Source of the DNA: Enterococcus canis NBRC 100695
GTDB lineage: Bacteria > Bacillota > Bacilli > Lactobacillales > Enterococcaceae
Length of the DNA: 64,000 bases
Direction: 5' to 3'
Assembly (NCBI RefSeq): GCF_001544375.1
Contig: NZ_BCQJ01000004.1
Coordinates: 62,001-126,000, forward strand
Shown here: piece after piece, positions 45,691-54,299 of the stretch
Position numbering within the stretch: position 1 is the stretch's first letter
Layout: every line of letters begins with the position of its first letter
Program-made: the position numbers and the translations under genes
Notes under the pieces: model-generated
Seen by the model: the letters and a program-made list of their open reading frames with translations, nothing else
Told to the model about the DNA's origin: nothing
Database searches by the model: none

Positions 45691-45802
45691 ACATGTCACT
45701 TCCTTTCAAATTTTCGTCTTTCATTATACGGAGTAACCGTGAAAAAAGCGAGTGTTTTCTTAATAAATTACAAAATTGTTCGCTATTTATCAGCAGAACA
45801 AC

Positions 45803-45836
45803 AAAAAAAGAGAGGAAATTTTCGCAATTTCCTCTC
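45803..45836 (-). terminator. Terminator of the adcACB operon
   Basis: A perfect 11-bp stem (GAGAGGAAATT and its complement, loop of 5) followed by a run of T on the minus strand. Confidence 0.88.
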
Positions 45837-45841
45837 ACGCT

Positions 45842-46672
45842 TTAGCGCAGCTGTTTCCTTCTTTGTAACATGACTCTTAATTTTTTTAAGACATTTACTA
45901 GCAAGAATAAACCAATAAAAATCAGGGTAATGGTCGCACCAGGCGGTGTGTCCCAGGAATAAGAGAAAGTCAGCCCCGACATCATACCCACAAAGCCAAC
46001 AATGATACTGATCCAGATCACCGCTTGAAATCCCCGTCCCAGACGCATCCCAATTGCAGCTGGTAAGACCATGATGGCTGAAATCAACAAAGCACCAGCA
46101 ATTGGAATCATCATGGCAATCGCCACACCGGTCACGACATTAAAGGCCATTGACATCCAATGAATCGGTAACCCATCTACATGGGCCGTATCCTCGTCAA
46201 AGGTCAGTACATACATCGGACGCCGGAATAAGAAAAAGGCAACCAGTAAGACGACGAATAAAATACCTAAGGTCCAAACCTGTCCCCAAGTAATCGTAAC
46301 GATGGAACCAAAAAGGTACTGCTGAATACTGGTGGCAGAATTACCTCCGGTTAAGTTCATGAGAACCAACGCTAACGCTAAGCCGCCTGACATCAAGATT
46401 GCAATCGAAATCTCTGAGTAGGTACTGTAGATCATACGTAAATACTCTAAGATGACGGCCGAAATTACCACAACGACTAAAGTCATAAGGCTCGGATTCC
46501 AATTAAGGAAGAAGCCTAGTGCGACCCCAGCTAAGGAAACGTGGGATAATGTATCGGCCATTAGCGATTGGCGCCGAATGACTAGGAAAACGCCCAATAA
46601 TGGCGCGATCACCGAGATAAAACCCGCTGCTAGAAATGCCCGTCTCATGAATTCATATGAAAACAACGCCAT
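45842..46672 (-). CDS. adcB: Zinc ABC transporter permease
   Basis: A 276-residue metal-type permease (ABC-3 family) with about eight hydrophobic helices, beginning [26 protein letters not shown] and containing [14 protein letters not shown], the family motif that contacts the ATPase. It is the last gene of the zinc import operon and overlaps adcC by 28 bases, so the two are translationally coupled. The cargo is inferred to be zinc from the Zur box and from the AdcA-like binding protein in the same operon. Confidence 0.93.
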   Translation of the reverse strand: MALFSYEFMRRAFLAAGFISVIAPLLGVFLVIRRQSLMADTLSHVSLAGVALGFFLNWNPSLMTLVVVVISAVILEYLRMIYSTYSEISIAILMSGGLALALVLMNLTGGNSATSIQQYLFGSIVTITWGQVWTLGILFVVLLVAFFLFRRPMYVLTFDEDTAHVDGLPIHWMSMAFNVVTGVAIAMMIPIAGALLISAIMVLPAAIGMRLGRGFQAVIWISIIVGFVGMMSGLTFSYSWDTPPGATITLIFIGLFLLVNVLKKLRVMLQRRKQLR

Positions 46673-47325
46673 TGTGAATCCTCCTTCCGTACTAAACGAA
46701 TCTGCCGATCGGCATACTGCTTGATATCTTCATGGTCATGGGTAATCATCAAAATCGCTTTATCATGAACATGAGCATTATGCCGCAGCAACCGATAAAA
46801 CTCGTTCCGTGACTCCTCATCCATGCCAGTAGTTGGTTCGTCTAAAATAAACAAATCAGGATCTGTGGCAAAGATTCGCGCCAAACTGATACGTTGCTTT
46901 TGACCACCAGATAATTCGCCAATTCGCTTGTGACGCATTTCCCACATACCAACTGCTTTCAAAGCTCGTTCCACATGATCTTGGTCCCGCTTAGTCAACG
47001 GTTTGAACCAACGTCCGCGAGCATAACGACCCGAACGGACCAGTTCTAAGACGGTACTAGGAAAGCCGGCATTAAAGGAAGCAATTTGCTGCGGAATATA
47101 GCCAACGCTAATTGGCGCTCCTGCGGCATTGGTCTTGGCAATCGTTACTTCGCCTTTGGTGGGCTTTAATAAACCTAGCGTACTTTTAATCAATGTTGAT
47201 TTAGCCGCACCATTCTCACCTGTTAAGATCACAAATTCACCAGGATCGACATAATAAGAGACATCTTCTAACACTGGCTCTTCATCATAATAAAAAGTCA
47301 GGTCTTTTACTTCAATATAGTGCAT
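46645..47325 (-). CDS. adcC: Zinc ABC transporter ATP-binding protein
   Basis: A 226-residue ATPase with all nucleotide-binding motifs: Walker [10 protein letters not shown] (the usual second glycine of GXGKST is alanine), signature LSGGQKQR, Walker [13 protein letters not shown] and the switch histidine in MITHDHED. It powers the AdcB permease. The alanine in the P-loop is a mild deviation also seen in related metal transporters of this group. The gene starts 23 bases after adcA and overlaps adcB. Confidence 0.94.
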   Translation of the reverse strand: MHYIEVKDLTFYYDEEPVLEDVSYYVDPGEFVILTGENGAAKSTLIKSTLGLLKPTKGEVTIAKTNAAGAPISVGYIPQQIASFNAGFPSTVLELVRSGRYARGRWFKPLTKRDQDHVERALKAVGMWEMRHKRIGELSGGQKQRISLARIFATDPDLFILDEPTTGMDEESRNEFYRLLRHNAHVHDKAILMITHDHEDIKQYADRQIRLVRKEDSQWRCFHMNS

Positions 47326-47348
47326 AAGACGCTTCCTTTCTTCGCAAA

Positions 47349-48329
47349 TTAATGGATGCTTTTTTGCAGATTTTTTAGATTATCCCGCATCACAGAAAGA
47401 TAATCAGCACCCTTGTCTTGTTCTGCTTGACTCAAACTTTCCAGCGGATTCAAAACTGATAATTCTACGTTCGCTTCTTGCGCTAAGGTCTCCGCAATTT
47501 TAGATGAAGCAGATTTTTCAAAATAAATCACTTTTAAGCCGTGATCTTCCACATAGTGTTTTAATTCAGCGATTCGACTAGGCGAAGGCTCTTGATCCGG
47601 TGAGATTCCTGAAATAGATTCCTGCGTCAAATCATATTGACGGGCCAAATAGCCAAAGGCCGCGTGCTGCGTCACAAATGTCCGTTCTTTTGCATCTTTG
47701 AAAGCAGCTTGAAATTCCCCATCCAAATCAGTTAACTTGGCTTGGTAGGCAGTACTATTTTTGGCGAAGGTATCTTTTTCAGCTGATTTTGCTTCAGCTA
47801 ACCCTTTTTCAATCGTCGCTACTTCCTGTTTGGCCAAGACGGGATCTAACCAAACGTGAGGATCCAATTCATGCTCGTGGGCATCCTCTGCCTCATGATC
47901 ATGCTCCTCCGAATCATGGTCGGCGTCATGATCAGCATCCGCTTCATGCTCATGCGCCCCACCTTCCATCAATTGAATGCCTTCACTGGCTTCAATGACT
48001 TTCACTTTGCTCGGATCAATATTATCCAACACTTTAGCGACCCAGGTTTCCATTTCATCACTATTGTAAACAAATACCTCAGCATCGGAAATTTTGGCTA
48101 AATCTTTGGCGCTGGGCTCATAATCATGGGGTTCAGTCCCAGCTGGGATCAATAATTCAACATTCCCCGCATCTCCGACGATATTTTTAGTAAAATCATA
48201 CATTGGATAAAAAGTCGTAATCACCTTTAATTCTTCATTATCAGTATTCTGCGCTTTATTTTGTTGCCCACAGGCGCCTAATAGCAATAGCGTTGCGCCG
48301 GTTATGGCTAGTCCTAATAATTTCTTCAT
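47349..48329 (-). CDS. adcA: Zinc-binding lipoprotein of ABC transporter
   Basis: A 326-residue cluster A-I binding protein. The signal peptide ends in the lipobox LLGAC, so C20 is lipidated. A His/Asp/Glu-rich loop near residues 120-155 ([20 protein letters not shown]) is the mark of zinc-specific proteins, and the metal-ligand histidines are in [15 protein letters not shown] and the later HAAFGYL. It captures zinc outside the cell for AdcBC. A perfect Zur-type inverted repeat lies at 48361-48381, 32 bases before the start. A C-terminal ZinT-like domain, present in some AdcA proteins, is absent here. Confidence 0.95.
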   Translation of the reverse strand: MKKLLGLAITGATLLLLGACGQQNKAQNTDNEELKVITTFYPMYDFTKNIVGDAGNVELLIPAGTEPHDYEPSAKDLAKISDAEVFVYNSDEMETWVAKVLDNIDPSKVKVIEASEGIQLMEGGAHEHEADADHDADHDSEEHDHEAEDAHEHELDPHVWLDPVLAKQEVATIEKGLAEAKSAEKDTFAKNSTAYQAKLTDLDGEFQAAFKDAKERTFVTQHAAFGYLARQYDLTQESISGISPDQEPSPSRIAELKHYVEDHGLKVIYFEKSASSKIAETLAQEANVELSVLNPLESLSQAEQDKGADYLSVMRDNLKNLQKSIH

Positions 48330-48360
48330 CTATATTCCCTCATTCCGATTTATCGTGATC

Positions 48361-48381
48361 AAATCGTAACATTTACGATTT
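48361..48381. promoter_or_regulatory. Zur operator of the zinc importer operon
   Basis: A perfect 9-3-9 inverted repeat, AAATCGTAA-CAT-TTACGATTT, matches the Bacillus Zur box (AAATCGTAATNATTACGATTT) almost exactly. On the minus strand it overlaps an extended -10 (TGTTACGAT), so Zur with zinc would block transcription of adcA. Confidence 0.88.
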
Positions 48382-48424
48382 AGCAGTAAGAACTAATTTA
48401 GCAGACTAACGGACCAACGTCAAC

Positions 48425-48457
48425 AAAAAAAGAGACTAAGAAAAAATTCTCAATCTC
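48425..48457 (-). terminator. Terminator of ispE
   Basis: An 11-bp stem with two G-U pairs (48432-48442 with 48447-48457) overlaps the ispE stop and is followed by TTTTTTT on the minus strand. Confidence 0.75.
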
Positions 48458-49310
48458 TCGTCATCAAAGCTGGTACTAAGTGTACTTCATCGCAAAACCC
48501 TTTTAAGCCATTGTACACGCGTTGGGCACGGCTATGCTGCTTGCATAAAGCAAACACGGTTGGGCCACTGCCACTCATTAAAGCCGCATCCGCTCCGTAG
48601 CGCATCATTCGGTCCTTAATTTTCTGAATAATGGGGTGGCGGGGAATCGTGACCGCTTCTAAACTGTTGCCCATCGCCGCCAAAATGGCAGCATAATCCT
48701 GCGCTATAACCGCTCGCTCTAAGTCTCTCACTGGCGGATGTGGGATCGTCGCCAAATTTAACTCCTTAAATACCGAGCCCGTCGAGACACCCATCCGTGG
48801 TTTCACCAAAATAATCCAGCAAGGTCCAAAAGCTGGTAAAGGTGTCACAGTTTCGCCCCGCCCTGTCACAAAAGCCGTATTACCATACAAGCAATAAGGA
48901 ACGTCCGATCCAATTTCGGCTCCTAAGGCTGCTAATTCTTCATTAGAGTAGCCCAACTGCCACAGCCGATTCAAGCCACGCAAAGCAGCTGCACAGTCAC
49001 TACTGCCACCAGCTAAGCCAGCAGCTACGGGAATATGCTTATCGATATAAATATGTACGCCTGTTGTAATCCCAGCCTTTTTCATCAACAATTCGGCTGC
49101 TTGGTAGACATGATTTTTACGATCAGTCGGCAAAAAAGCCAAATTGGATTCCAATTGGATCTGTGGTTGCGGCAAGGGGGTGAAGGTCAAGTGATCTGCC
49201 AAGTCAACACTCGTCATAACCATCTCCAACTCATGATAGCCATCCGCGCGCTTGCCGACAACATCTAACCCCAGATTGATTTTTGCTGGTGCTTTCTCAA
49301 TGATCTCCAC
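48450..49310 (-). CDS. ispE: 4-diphosphocytidyl-2-C-methyl-D-erythritol kinase
   Basis: A 286-residue GHMP kinase that phosphorylates an isoprenoid precursor in the MEP pathway. The substrate motif KAPAKINLGLDVVGKRADGYHEL and the ATP loop PVAAGLAGGSSDCAAAL are intact, as is the C-terminal ALMSGSGPTVFAL. The start is GTG at 49310 with AGGAG 8 bases upstream; no ATG fits. ispD and ispF lie further along the same strand at 55.7-57 kb, consistent with a MEP-dependent organism or one carrying both routes. Confidence 0.94.
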   Translation of the reverse strand: MEIIEKAPAKINLGLDVVGKRADGYHELEMVMTSVDLADHLTFTPLPQPQIQLESNLAFLPTDRKNHVYQAAELLMKKAGITTGVHIYIDKHIPVAAGLAGGSSDCAAALRGLNRLWQLGYSNEELAALGAEIGSDVPYCLYGNTAFVTGRGETVTPLPAFGPCWIILVKPRMGVSTGSVFKELNLATIPHPPVRDLERAVIAQDYAAILAAMGNSLEAVTIPRHPIIQKIKDRMMRYGADAALMSGSGPTVFALCKQHSRAQRVYNGLKGFCDEVHLVPALMTRD

Positions 49311-49397
49311 GATCTGCACTCCTATCTTTAAACTAACTGCTTGATTATAGCCCATTTTAAAGGAAAATTCATCCCTATGCCAACATTTTGGACATAG

Positions 49398-49420
49398 AAA
49401 AAGAGCAGCCTAGGCTGCTC
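49398..49420 (-). terminator. Terminator of veg
   Basis: GAGCAGCC-TA-GGCTGCTC (49403-49420), a near-perfect palindrome, followed by TTTTT on the minus strand. Confidence 0.85.
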
Positions 49421-49428
49421 CTTCTATA

Positions 49429-49674
49429 TTATACTGCTTCTCCCAAAAATTCGATCTCAACGGTTTTAGTCAATACATCGGAATAGCTGTATGAAACACG
49501 TTCAAATGAATTTTCTTCCGGATCAAGATCGACTACAAAAACAGATGGATAAGTTTCTGTCAAAACGCCTTTACGCTCTGTTTGACGTTTGCGACCAGTC
49601 TGTGCGACTAGTAGGATCTCGCTTCCAATACGGCACTCTAAATCTTTTTTGATCGTAGCTAAAGTTGTTGGCAT
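49429..49674 (-). CDS. veg: Veg protein
   Basis: An 81-residue Veg/DUF1021 protein, beginning MPTTLATIKKDLECRIGSEIL and ending in a YSYSDVLTKTVEIEF strand. In Bacillus subtilis Veg is abundant and influences biofilm formation and spore outgrowth; its direct activity is not established. The ATG at 49674 has GAGGTGAAG upstream. It is separated from ispE by the terminator at 49398-49420 and from the upstream sigma-factor gene by an AT-rich gap of about 115 bases that may hold its promoter. Confidence 0.92.
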   Translation of the reverse strand: MPTTLATIKKDLECRIGSEILLVAQTGRKRQTERKGVLTETYPSVFVVDLDPEENSFERVSYSYSDVLTKTVEIEFLGEAV

Positions 49675-49788
49675 CTGCTTCACCTCGAAGCATAGTATAA
49701 CATAAAATAATAAAATTTTCAAGTTTACCATAACATTATTTTTAAATCAATCATTTTATGATTTTTTTTATTTTTGCCTTTAACAACT

Positions 49789-50292
49789 CTAATATTCGCC
49801 TTCTTGTAAATGTCGTTTCAGCTTGCTGCGAACTCGATACAAAATTCTGCGCTGACTACTTTCTTCAGCCTCGTTGATGGGCGAACGCATTAAATAATGT
49901 GCCAAAGTCTCCAACTCCTGAAAAGATAACTTCCCTGTAAAATCTGCAAATATTTCCTGATAAAAGGGCTGTAACGCCTGATAGTCTGCCACCGTCTCAT
50001 GCAGTCCGGCCTCTTCTAAGGGAATCAGCGGCTGTTCTGAGCGCCGCTTAGCAGCATTGAAATAACGAACCTCGCTAATCAGACGACGATTAAAATTTAA
50101 TTTGAAATAAGCACCTAAGGTTGGACCTTTGCCTGCATCAAAGGTCTGGAGAGTTTGATAAAAACTAACAAACCCTTCTTGTAACCAATCCTCATGATCC
50201 CAGCCGGGAATATAATACTTTTTCTCCAAACTTAGTACTACTGGCAAATATGTTTGATACTGTTTTTTTAATTCCAAACCATCTAAATGCAA
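49789..50292 (-). CDS. Small sigma-70-family factor (SigH/ComX-like)
   Basis: A protein of about 167 residues with the shape of a small alternative sigma factor. Region 2 is visible as WLQEGFVSFYQTLQTFDAGKG followed by FNRRLISEVRYFNAAKRRSEQ, and region 4 as ELETLAHYLMRSPINEAEESSQRRILYRVRSKLKRHL. Such genes lie after rae1 in enterococci and are distant relatives of SigH and the competence factor ComX. Start choice is difficult: TTG at 50292 has AAAGGAAG 9 bases upstream; no ATG fits the frame. The ribosome site is buried in a 19-bp hairpin, and a LexA-like site lies further upstream, so expression is probably tightly controlled. Confidence 0.75.
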   Translation of the reverse strand: MHLDGLELKKQYQTYLPVVLSLEKKYYIPGWDHEDWLQEGFVSFYQTLQTFDAGKGPTLGAYFKLNFNRRLISEVRYFNAAKRRSEQPLIPLEEAGLHETVADYQALQPFYQEIFADFTGKLSFQELETLAHYLMRSPINEAEESSQRRILYRVRSKLKRHLQEGEY

Positions 50293-50367
50293 AAACCATG
50301 ACTTCCTTTCTATCCAAACTAACAATCGTCGACTATTGTTACGTTTATGATAAAAAGAAAGTCATGG
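50291..50367 (-). promoter_or_regulatory. 19-bp leader hairpin with U-tract over the sigma-factor ribosome site
   Basis: In minus-strand RNA the arm at 50349-50367 (CCATGACTTTCTTTTTATC) pairs with 50296-50314 over 19 pairs including two G-U. The loop holds an inner AACAAT/ATTGTT hairpin, and TTTTT follows the stem. The distal arm contains AAAGGAAG, the probable ribosome site of the sigma gene. It reads as either an intrinsic terminator of the upstream operon or a switch that hides the site. Confidence 0.7.
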
Positions 50368-50376
50368 TATTCCTAG

Positions 50377-50390
50377 CGAACATACGTTTA
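50377..50390. promoter_or_regulatory. LexA/DinR-like sequence between rae1 and the sigma-factor gene
   Basis: CGAACATACGTTTA matches CGAACRNRYGTTYC at 13 of 14 positions, with GAAC-N4-GTTT as core. It abuts the rae1 stop. No good promoter is seen around it, so its operator role is uncertain. Confidence 0.4.
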
Positions 50391-50918
50391 TTACACGTCT
50401 CGTGACAAATCTTCCAACTTTTGGGAAAGTTTTGCAAGTTGATCTTCCGACCAAGGAGAGTTGCGGCGATACTGCTCAAAATACAATTCTTTTGAATGTT
50501 CCGCAATTTGTTTCTCTGTTTTAAGAACATCTTTGTAGAGTTCATTTGCCGATTTACGCAAAGCACCTTGTGAAAAAACCACCCACTGCTCAGCCAAATC
50601 GCTAGTGGCTACTGTTACTTGGGTCGTGATTGTATTGCGCTCACCAGCGACCCGCTCGATATAACTGTCGGCAGTTTCCTCTTCCTTAGTAAAAACGACG
50701 GTTAACAGATATTTCTTATAGCTTTTTTGAATTCCTGGCACTAGCTGGGCATCAAAGACCACAATTGTTTCGAGGTCTTCGTACTTCGCGTAATTGGATA
50801 AACGGTGTAGTAGGCGGTCGCGGGCTTCTTCTAAACGATCTTGTTTTTTCAGCTGAGACAACTCAGGCCACGCGCCAATCATATTATAACCATCGACGAT
50901 CAACAGGGGTGTCTTCAT
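50391..50918 (-). CDS. rae1: Ribosome-dependent mRNA endonuclease Rae1 (YacP, NYN domain)
   Basis: A 175-residue NYN/PIN-like nuclease. The acidic core starts with LLIVDGYNMIGAWPEL (D9), followed by ARDRLLHRLSNYA, VVFDAQLVPG and the ADSYIERVAG segment with a further aspartate. In Bacillus Rae1 cleaves mRNA in the ribosomal A site. The ATG at 50918 overlaps the rlmB stop by 4 bases. It is the fifth gene of the run cysE-cysS-mrnC-rlmB-rae1, a conserved translation-linked operon. Confidence 0.92.
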   Translation of the reverse strand: MKTPLLIVDGYNMIGAWPELSQLKKQDRLEEARDRLLHRLSNYAKYEDLETIVVFDAQLVPGIQKSYKKYLLTVVFTKEEETADSYIERVAGERNTITTQVTVATSDLAEQWVVFSQGALRKSANELYKDVLKTEKQIAEHSKELYFEQYRRNSPWSEDQLAKLSQKLEDLSRDV

Positions 50919-51745
50919 TGCCCACCGCCTCCTGGGTGTCGTTGCCGGAAAGCTTCATACATTAGTAAGCCAGCTGCGACACTAGCGTTTAAGCTTTGAA
51001 CATGACCTACCATCGGAATCGTAATCAAGCCATCCACGGCTTTCTTCAAGCCGGCACTCATGCCTCGGCCCTCATTGCCAATAATCAAAGCCGTTTTGCC
51101 AGTGGCATTCCACTGACGGTAATCAGTGCCCGCCATATCGGTACCAAAAATCCAGAAACCAGCTTCCTTCAATTGCCCGATAGCCTGAGCCAAATTCGTC
51201 ACGCGCGCAATGGGAACATATTCGACTGCCCCGGTTGAGGTTTTAGTCACGATGGACGTCACCCCCACCGCTCGATGTTTTGGAATAATAATTCCCGCCA
51301 CACCCGTTGCATCGGCGGTTCGCAAGATAGAGCCAAAATTATGCGGATCCTCCAAGCTATCCAAGATTAGAAAGAACGCATCGGCTGGCGCTTGCTCTAG
51401 CAATGTATTTAAAGTCAAATACTCATAGGGCGTAACAGCTAAGACCATTCCTTGATGGACCCCGTGATCACTCATAGTATCTAGCTTGCTTTTAGGTACC
51501 CACTTAACTGGCACCGACTCTTGTTGCGCCAAAGCTTTAAGTTCTTCGATCCGGTCACCTTTTGCATCTTCCTGTAAAAATAGTTTATTACCGCGATGTT
51601 GCTGCATAGCTTCCACCGCTGCATGATGGCCAAAAACAAAGTCCGTCTGTTCTGGCGTCTCAGGAGCTGCTACTTCTGGCTCCCGTTCCCGGTTTCGACG
51701 TGGTTTTTTATCTCGATCTCTAGTGGGACGTTTATTTTTCTTCAT
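50915..51745 (-). CDS. rlmB: 23S rRNA (guanosine-2251-2'-O)-methyltransferase
   Basis: A 276-residue SPOUT methyltransferase. A basic disordered N-terminus (residues 1-30, KNKRPTRDRDKKPRRNRERE) precedes the RNA-binding substrate domain (FVFGHHAAVEAM). The SPOUT knot motifs are LDSLEDPHNFGSILRTAD, IGNEGRGMS and MVGHVQSLNASVAAG. The ATG at 51745 follows AGGTG at 7 bases; GTG at 51754 would lie within the ribosome site. It overlaps mrnC by 14 bases and rae1 by 4 bases. Confidence 0.94.
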   Translation of the reverse strand: MKKNKRPTRDRDKKPRRNREREPEVAAPETPEQTDFVFGHHAAVEAMQQHRGNKLFLQEDAKGDRIEELKALAQQESVPVKWVPKSKLDTMSDHGVHQGMVLAVTPYEYLTLNTLLEQAPADAFFLILDSLEDPHNFGSILRTADATGVAGIIIPKHRAVGVTSIVTKTSTGAVEYVPIARVTNLAQAIGQLKEAGFWIFGTDMAGTDYRQWNATGKTALIIGNEGRGMSAGLKKAVDGLITIPMVGHVQSLNASVAAGLLMYEAFRQRHPGGGGQ

Positions 51746-52133
51746 TTTGTTCACCTACTTTCGTAATACACCATTTAATTAACTCCTCTAAGCGCTCCTG
51801 ACGTCCTAACAGATGCAAGTAGCCCATCAAGGCCTCAAAGCCCGTAGCGGTCCGGTAAGTCATAATATCCGCGTTTTTCGCGCTAGTATGACTCTTCGCA
51901 TTCCGGCCGCGTTTATAGATGCCGACTTCCTCTTCTGTTAACAGCTCTTCTGTCAACATACCTTGAATCAGCATTGCTTGTGCCCCTGCCGAAACATAAT
52001 AAGTAGCGCGGCGATGGAGCTGGTTAGGTTTCGTTTCGCCTGTGCTGACTAAATGATCACGGACATAGATTTCATAAATAGCATCGCCCACATAGGCCAA
52101 CGCTAAACCATTTAATTGTTCATAATTTGCCAT
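51732..52133 (-). CDS. mrnC: Mini-ribonuclease III
   Basis: A 133-residue RNase III-type domain without the double-stranded RNA-binding domain. The catalytic stretch LALAYVGDAIYEIYVRDHL and the second acidic cluster in LTEEEVGIYKRGRNAKSHT are present. In Bacillus it matures 23S rRNA ends. It starts at the last base of the cysS stop codon and runs into rlmB by 14 bases, so the whole operon is translationally coupled. Confidence 0.94.
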   Translation of the reverse strand: MANYEQLNGLALAYVGDAIYEIYVRDHLVSTGETKPNQLHRRATYYVSAGAQAMLIQGMLTEELLTEEEVGIYKRGRNAKSHTSAKNADIMTYRTATGFEALMGYLHLLGRQERLEELIKWCITKVGEQNEEK

Positions 52134-53536
52134 TAGCTTCTTCTCCAGCGGGTTCCCTGAGGTGTATCCTCTAACACGATCCCTTGTTCCTTCAGTAAGT
52201 CTCTGATTTCATCGCTACGGGCAAAATTTTTCTCCCGGCGAGCTTGATCTCGTTCCAGCATCAACGCATCGATTTCTGCATCTAATAATTCATCTTGCGT
52301 GAAATAGATCCCAAAAATGGCCAACCAGTCATGCAATTGTTGCGCCGCTTGGTTCAAGACTTCTGCTGAAACCGTGGTTTCTGTCAAATACTGATTGATC
52401 CACTTAGCAAATTCATAGACCACCGTGATACCATTGGCTGTATTAAAATCATCATCCATCTCAAAAATAAACCGTTCATTGTATTCCTTAATGACCGCTG
52501 ATCGTTCTGGGTCGGCTACTGCTCCGGCTGTCTCCAAACGGAATTGTAGATTCTCCACCGTATTTTTTAGTTTTTGCAAATTACTTTCCGCGTCTTTGAT
52601 GGTGGCATCACTGTAGCGAATTGGTCGGCGATATTGAGTTGTCGCCATGAAAAAGCGTAAAATCTGCGGATCCAATTTCGTTAGCATTTCATGAACGGTT
52701 ACAAAGTTTCCTAAAGATTTACTCATCTTCTCATCGGTTTCTCCAACTGTGACATAGCCGTTATGCATCCAGTAATTAGCAAAGCGTTCGCCGGTTTTGG
52801 CTTCACTTTGCGCAATTTCATTTTCGTGATGGGGAAATTCCAGATCTTGACCACCACCGTGAATATCGATGGTATTCCCTAGGTGCTTGGTGGCCATCAC
52901 CGAGCATTCGATATGCCAGCCAGGGCGACCGGGGCCCCATGGTGATTCCCAGAAAATTTCATCGGGCTTGGCTTTTTTCCAAAGAGCAAAATCTAACGGA
53001 TCTTCTTTGCGGATAGCCTCTTCTCCAGTTCGTTGACTAGCACCCACTTCTAACTCATCCAAAGATTGGTGGCTCAATTCACCATATTTGCCAAACTTAC
53101 GAGTACGGTAATAGACGTCCCCGTCAGCCGTATAGGCGTAGCCCTTTTCAATCAAGGCCGCGATAAATTCTAAGATGTCGGGCATATGGTCCATTACCCG
53201 CGGATTAGCAGTTGCTGGTTTGACGTTTAAGGCCGAAGTATCTTCTTTGAACGCCGCGATAAAGCGATCTGCTACTTCAGGGGCAGTGATACCTAACTCC
53301 TTAGCTGCTTTGATGATTTTATCATCAACATCGGTAAAGTTTGAAATATAGTCCACTTGGTAGCCACGATATTCAAAATAGCGGCGAATCGTATCGAAAG
53401 CAATCGCGCTGCGGGCATTCCCGATATGGATATAGTTATAGACTGTTGGTCCGCAGACATACATTTTGACCTTGCCGGCCTCTAATGGCTCGAAAACTTC
53501 CTTTTCCCGAGAAAGGGTATTATAAATTTTGATCAT
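52133..53536 (-). CDS. cysS: Cysteinyl-tRNA synthetase
   Basis: A 467-residue class I synthetase. The zinc ligand C28 lies in [16 protein letters not shown], where HIGN (37-40) is the HIGH motif, with further ligands in WHIECSVMA and the HHENE cluster. KMSKS appears as KMSKSLGN near residue 270. It begins within the last codons of cysE (4-base overlap) and is controlled by the same cysteine T-box leader, so both cysteine synthesis and charging respond to uncharged tRNA-Cys. Confidence 0.97.
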   Translation of the reverse strand: MIKIYNTLSREKEVFEPLEAGKVKMYVCGPTVYNYIHIGNARSAIAFDTIRRYFEYRGYQVDYISNFTDVDDKIIKAAKELGITAPEVADRFIAAFKEDTSALNVKPATANPRVMDHMPDILEFIAALIEKGYAYTADGDVYYRTRKFGKYGELSHQSLDELEVGASQRTGEEAIRKEDPLDFALWKKAKPDEIFWESPWGPGRPGWHIECSVMATKHLGNTIDIHGGGQDLEFPHHENEIAQSEAKTGERFANYWMHNGYVTVGETDEKMSKSLGNFVTVHEMLTKLDPQILRFFMATTQYRRPIRYSDATIKDAESNLQKLKNTVENLQFRLETAGAVADPERSAVIKEYNERFIFEMDDDFNTANGITVVYEFAKWINQYLTETTVSAEVLNQAAQQLHDWLAIFGIYFTQDELLDAEIDALMLERDQARREKNFARSDEIRDLLKEQGIVLEDTPQGTRWRRS

Positions 53537-54063
53537 TGTTCCACCTTTTTTCCTTTTATTCTAACAACCTTAGCTGGAATCCCGACTGCGGTTGCTTCAG
53601 CGGGGATATCTTTCATCACTACAGCGCTGGCACCAATCCGAGCCCCTGCCCCAATCGTAATGGGGCCTAAAATCTGAGCATGAGCGGAGATCAAAGCACC
53701 GCGTTTGATGGTGGGATGACGCTTACCATCCTCTTTGCCAGTTCCCCCGAGGGTCACACCATGAAATAGTACAACATCGGCTTCTACCACGGCGGTTTCG
53801 CCAATCACTAATCCCATCCCATGATCAATAAAAACGCCCGGCGCAATTACCGCCCCCGGATGAATCTCAATCCCTGTAATCATCCGCCAAAATTGGGCGT
53901 TGATTTTTGCCAATAAGTACAGCTGATGAGTAAATAAAAAATGGGAAAGTCGATGCCAAAATAAGGCATGGACTCCAGGATACGTTAGCACGATTTCTAA
54001 AGTCGAGCGTGCCGCCGGATCATTTCGTTTGGCTGCAGCAATACTTTTCTGCCACCATCCCAT
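53533..54063 (-). CDS. cysE: Serine O-acetyltransferase
   Basis: A 176-residue left-handed beta-helix acetyltransferase making O-acetylserine, the precursor of cysteine. The hexapeptide-repeat region contains the catalytic [26 protein letters not shown] and [11 protein letters not shown], and the short C-terminal tail after VVRIKGKK is the part that is usually feedback-controlled. The ATG at 54063 has AGGAGG 6 bases upstream. It is the first gene after the T-box terminator. The length fits the compact Firmicute form. Confidence 0.95.
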   Translation of the reverse strand: MGWWQKSIAAAKRNDPAARSTLEIVLTYPGVHALFWHRLSHFLFTHQLYLLAKINAQFWRMITGIEIHPGAVIAPGVFIDHGMGLVIGETAVVEADVVLFHGVTLGGTGKEDGKRHPTIKRGALISAHAQILGPITIGAGARIGASAVVMKDIPAEATAVGIPAKVVRIKGKKVEQ

Positions 54064-54082
54064 AAAGTTCCTCCTTTCTAAC

Positions 54083-54297
54083 AAAAAGACGTCTCTTGAG
54101 CTGAGCTCAAAAGACGTCTAGACGTGGTTCCACTTTTGTTTGCAGTAAACTGCCTCTAACTTGTAACGTAAGTGAACCGTCTCAAACTACTTGTCGTTTA
54201 AGCCACTCCCAGATGCATTTCCAAAAAGCGCAAGGAACGTTCGCACCAACCACGTTCTCTCTGAACTTTTGCCTTTTGTACTTCTTCTGTTCATTGT
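54083..54297 (-). promoter_or_regulatory. Cysteine-specific T-box riboswitch
   Basis: The leader runs from the gltX stop to cysE. Reading the minus strand: a Stem I with an AGAGAACGTGG-type element, a specifier loop with the cysteine codon TGC (54215-54217, GGAAATGCATC), the T-box core GTGGAACCACG (near 54122-54133), and a terminator AGACGTCT...AGACGTCT followed by TTTTT (54083-54118). Uncharged tRNA-Cys would favour the antiterminator and switch on cysE-cysS. Confidence 0.9.
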
Positions 54298-54299
54298 GT

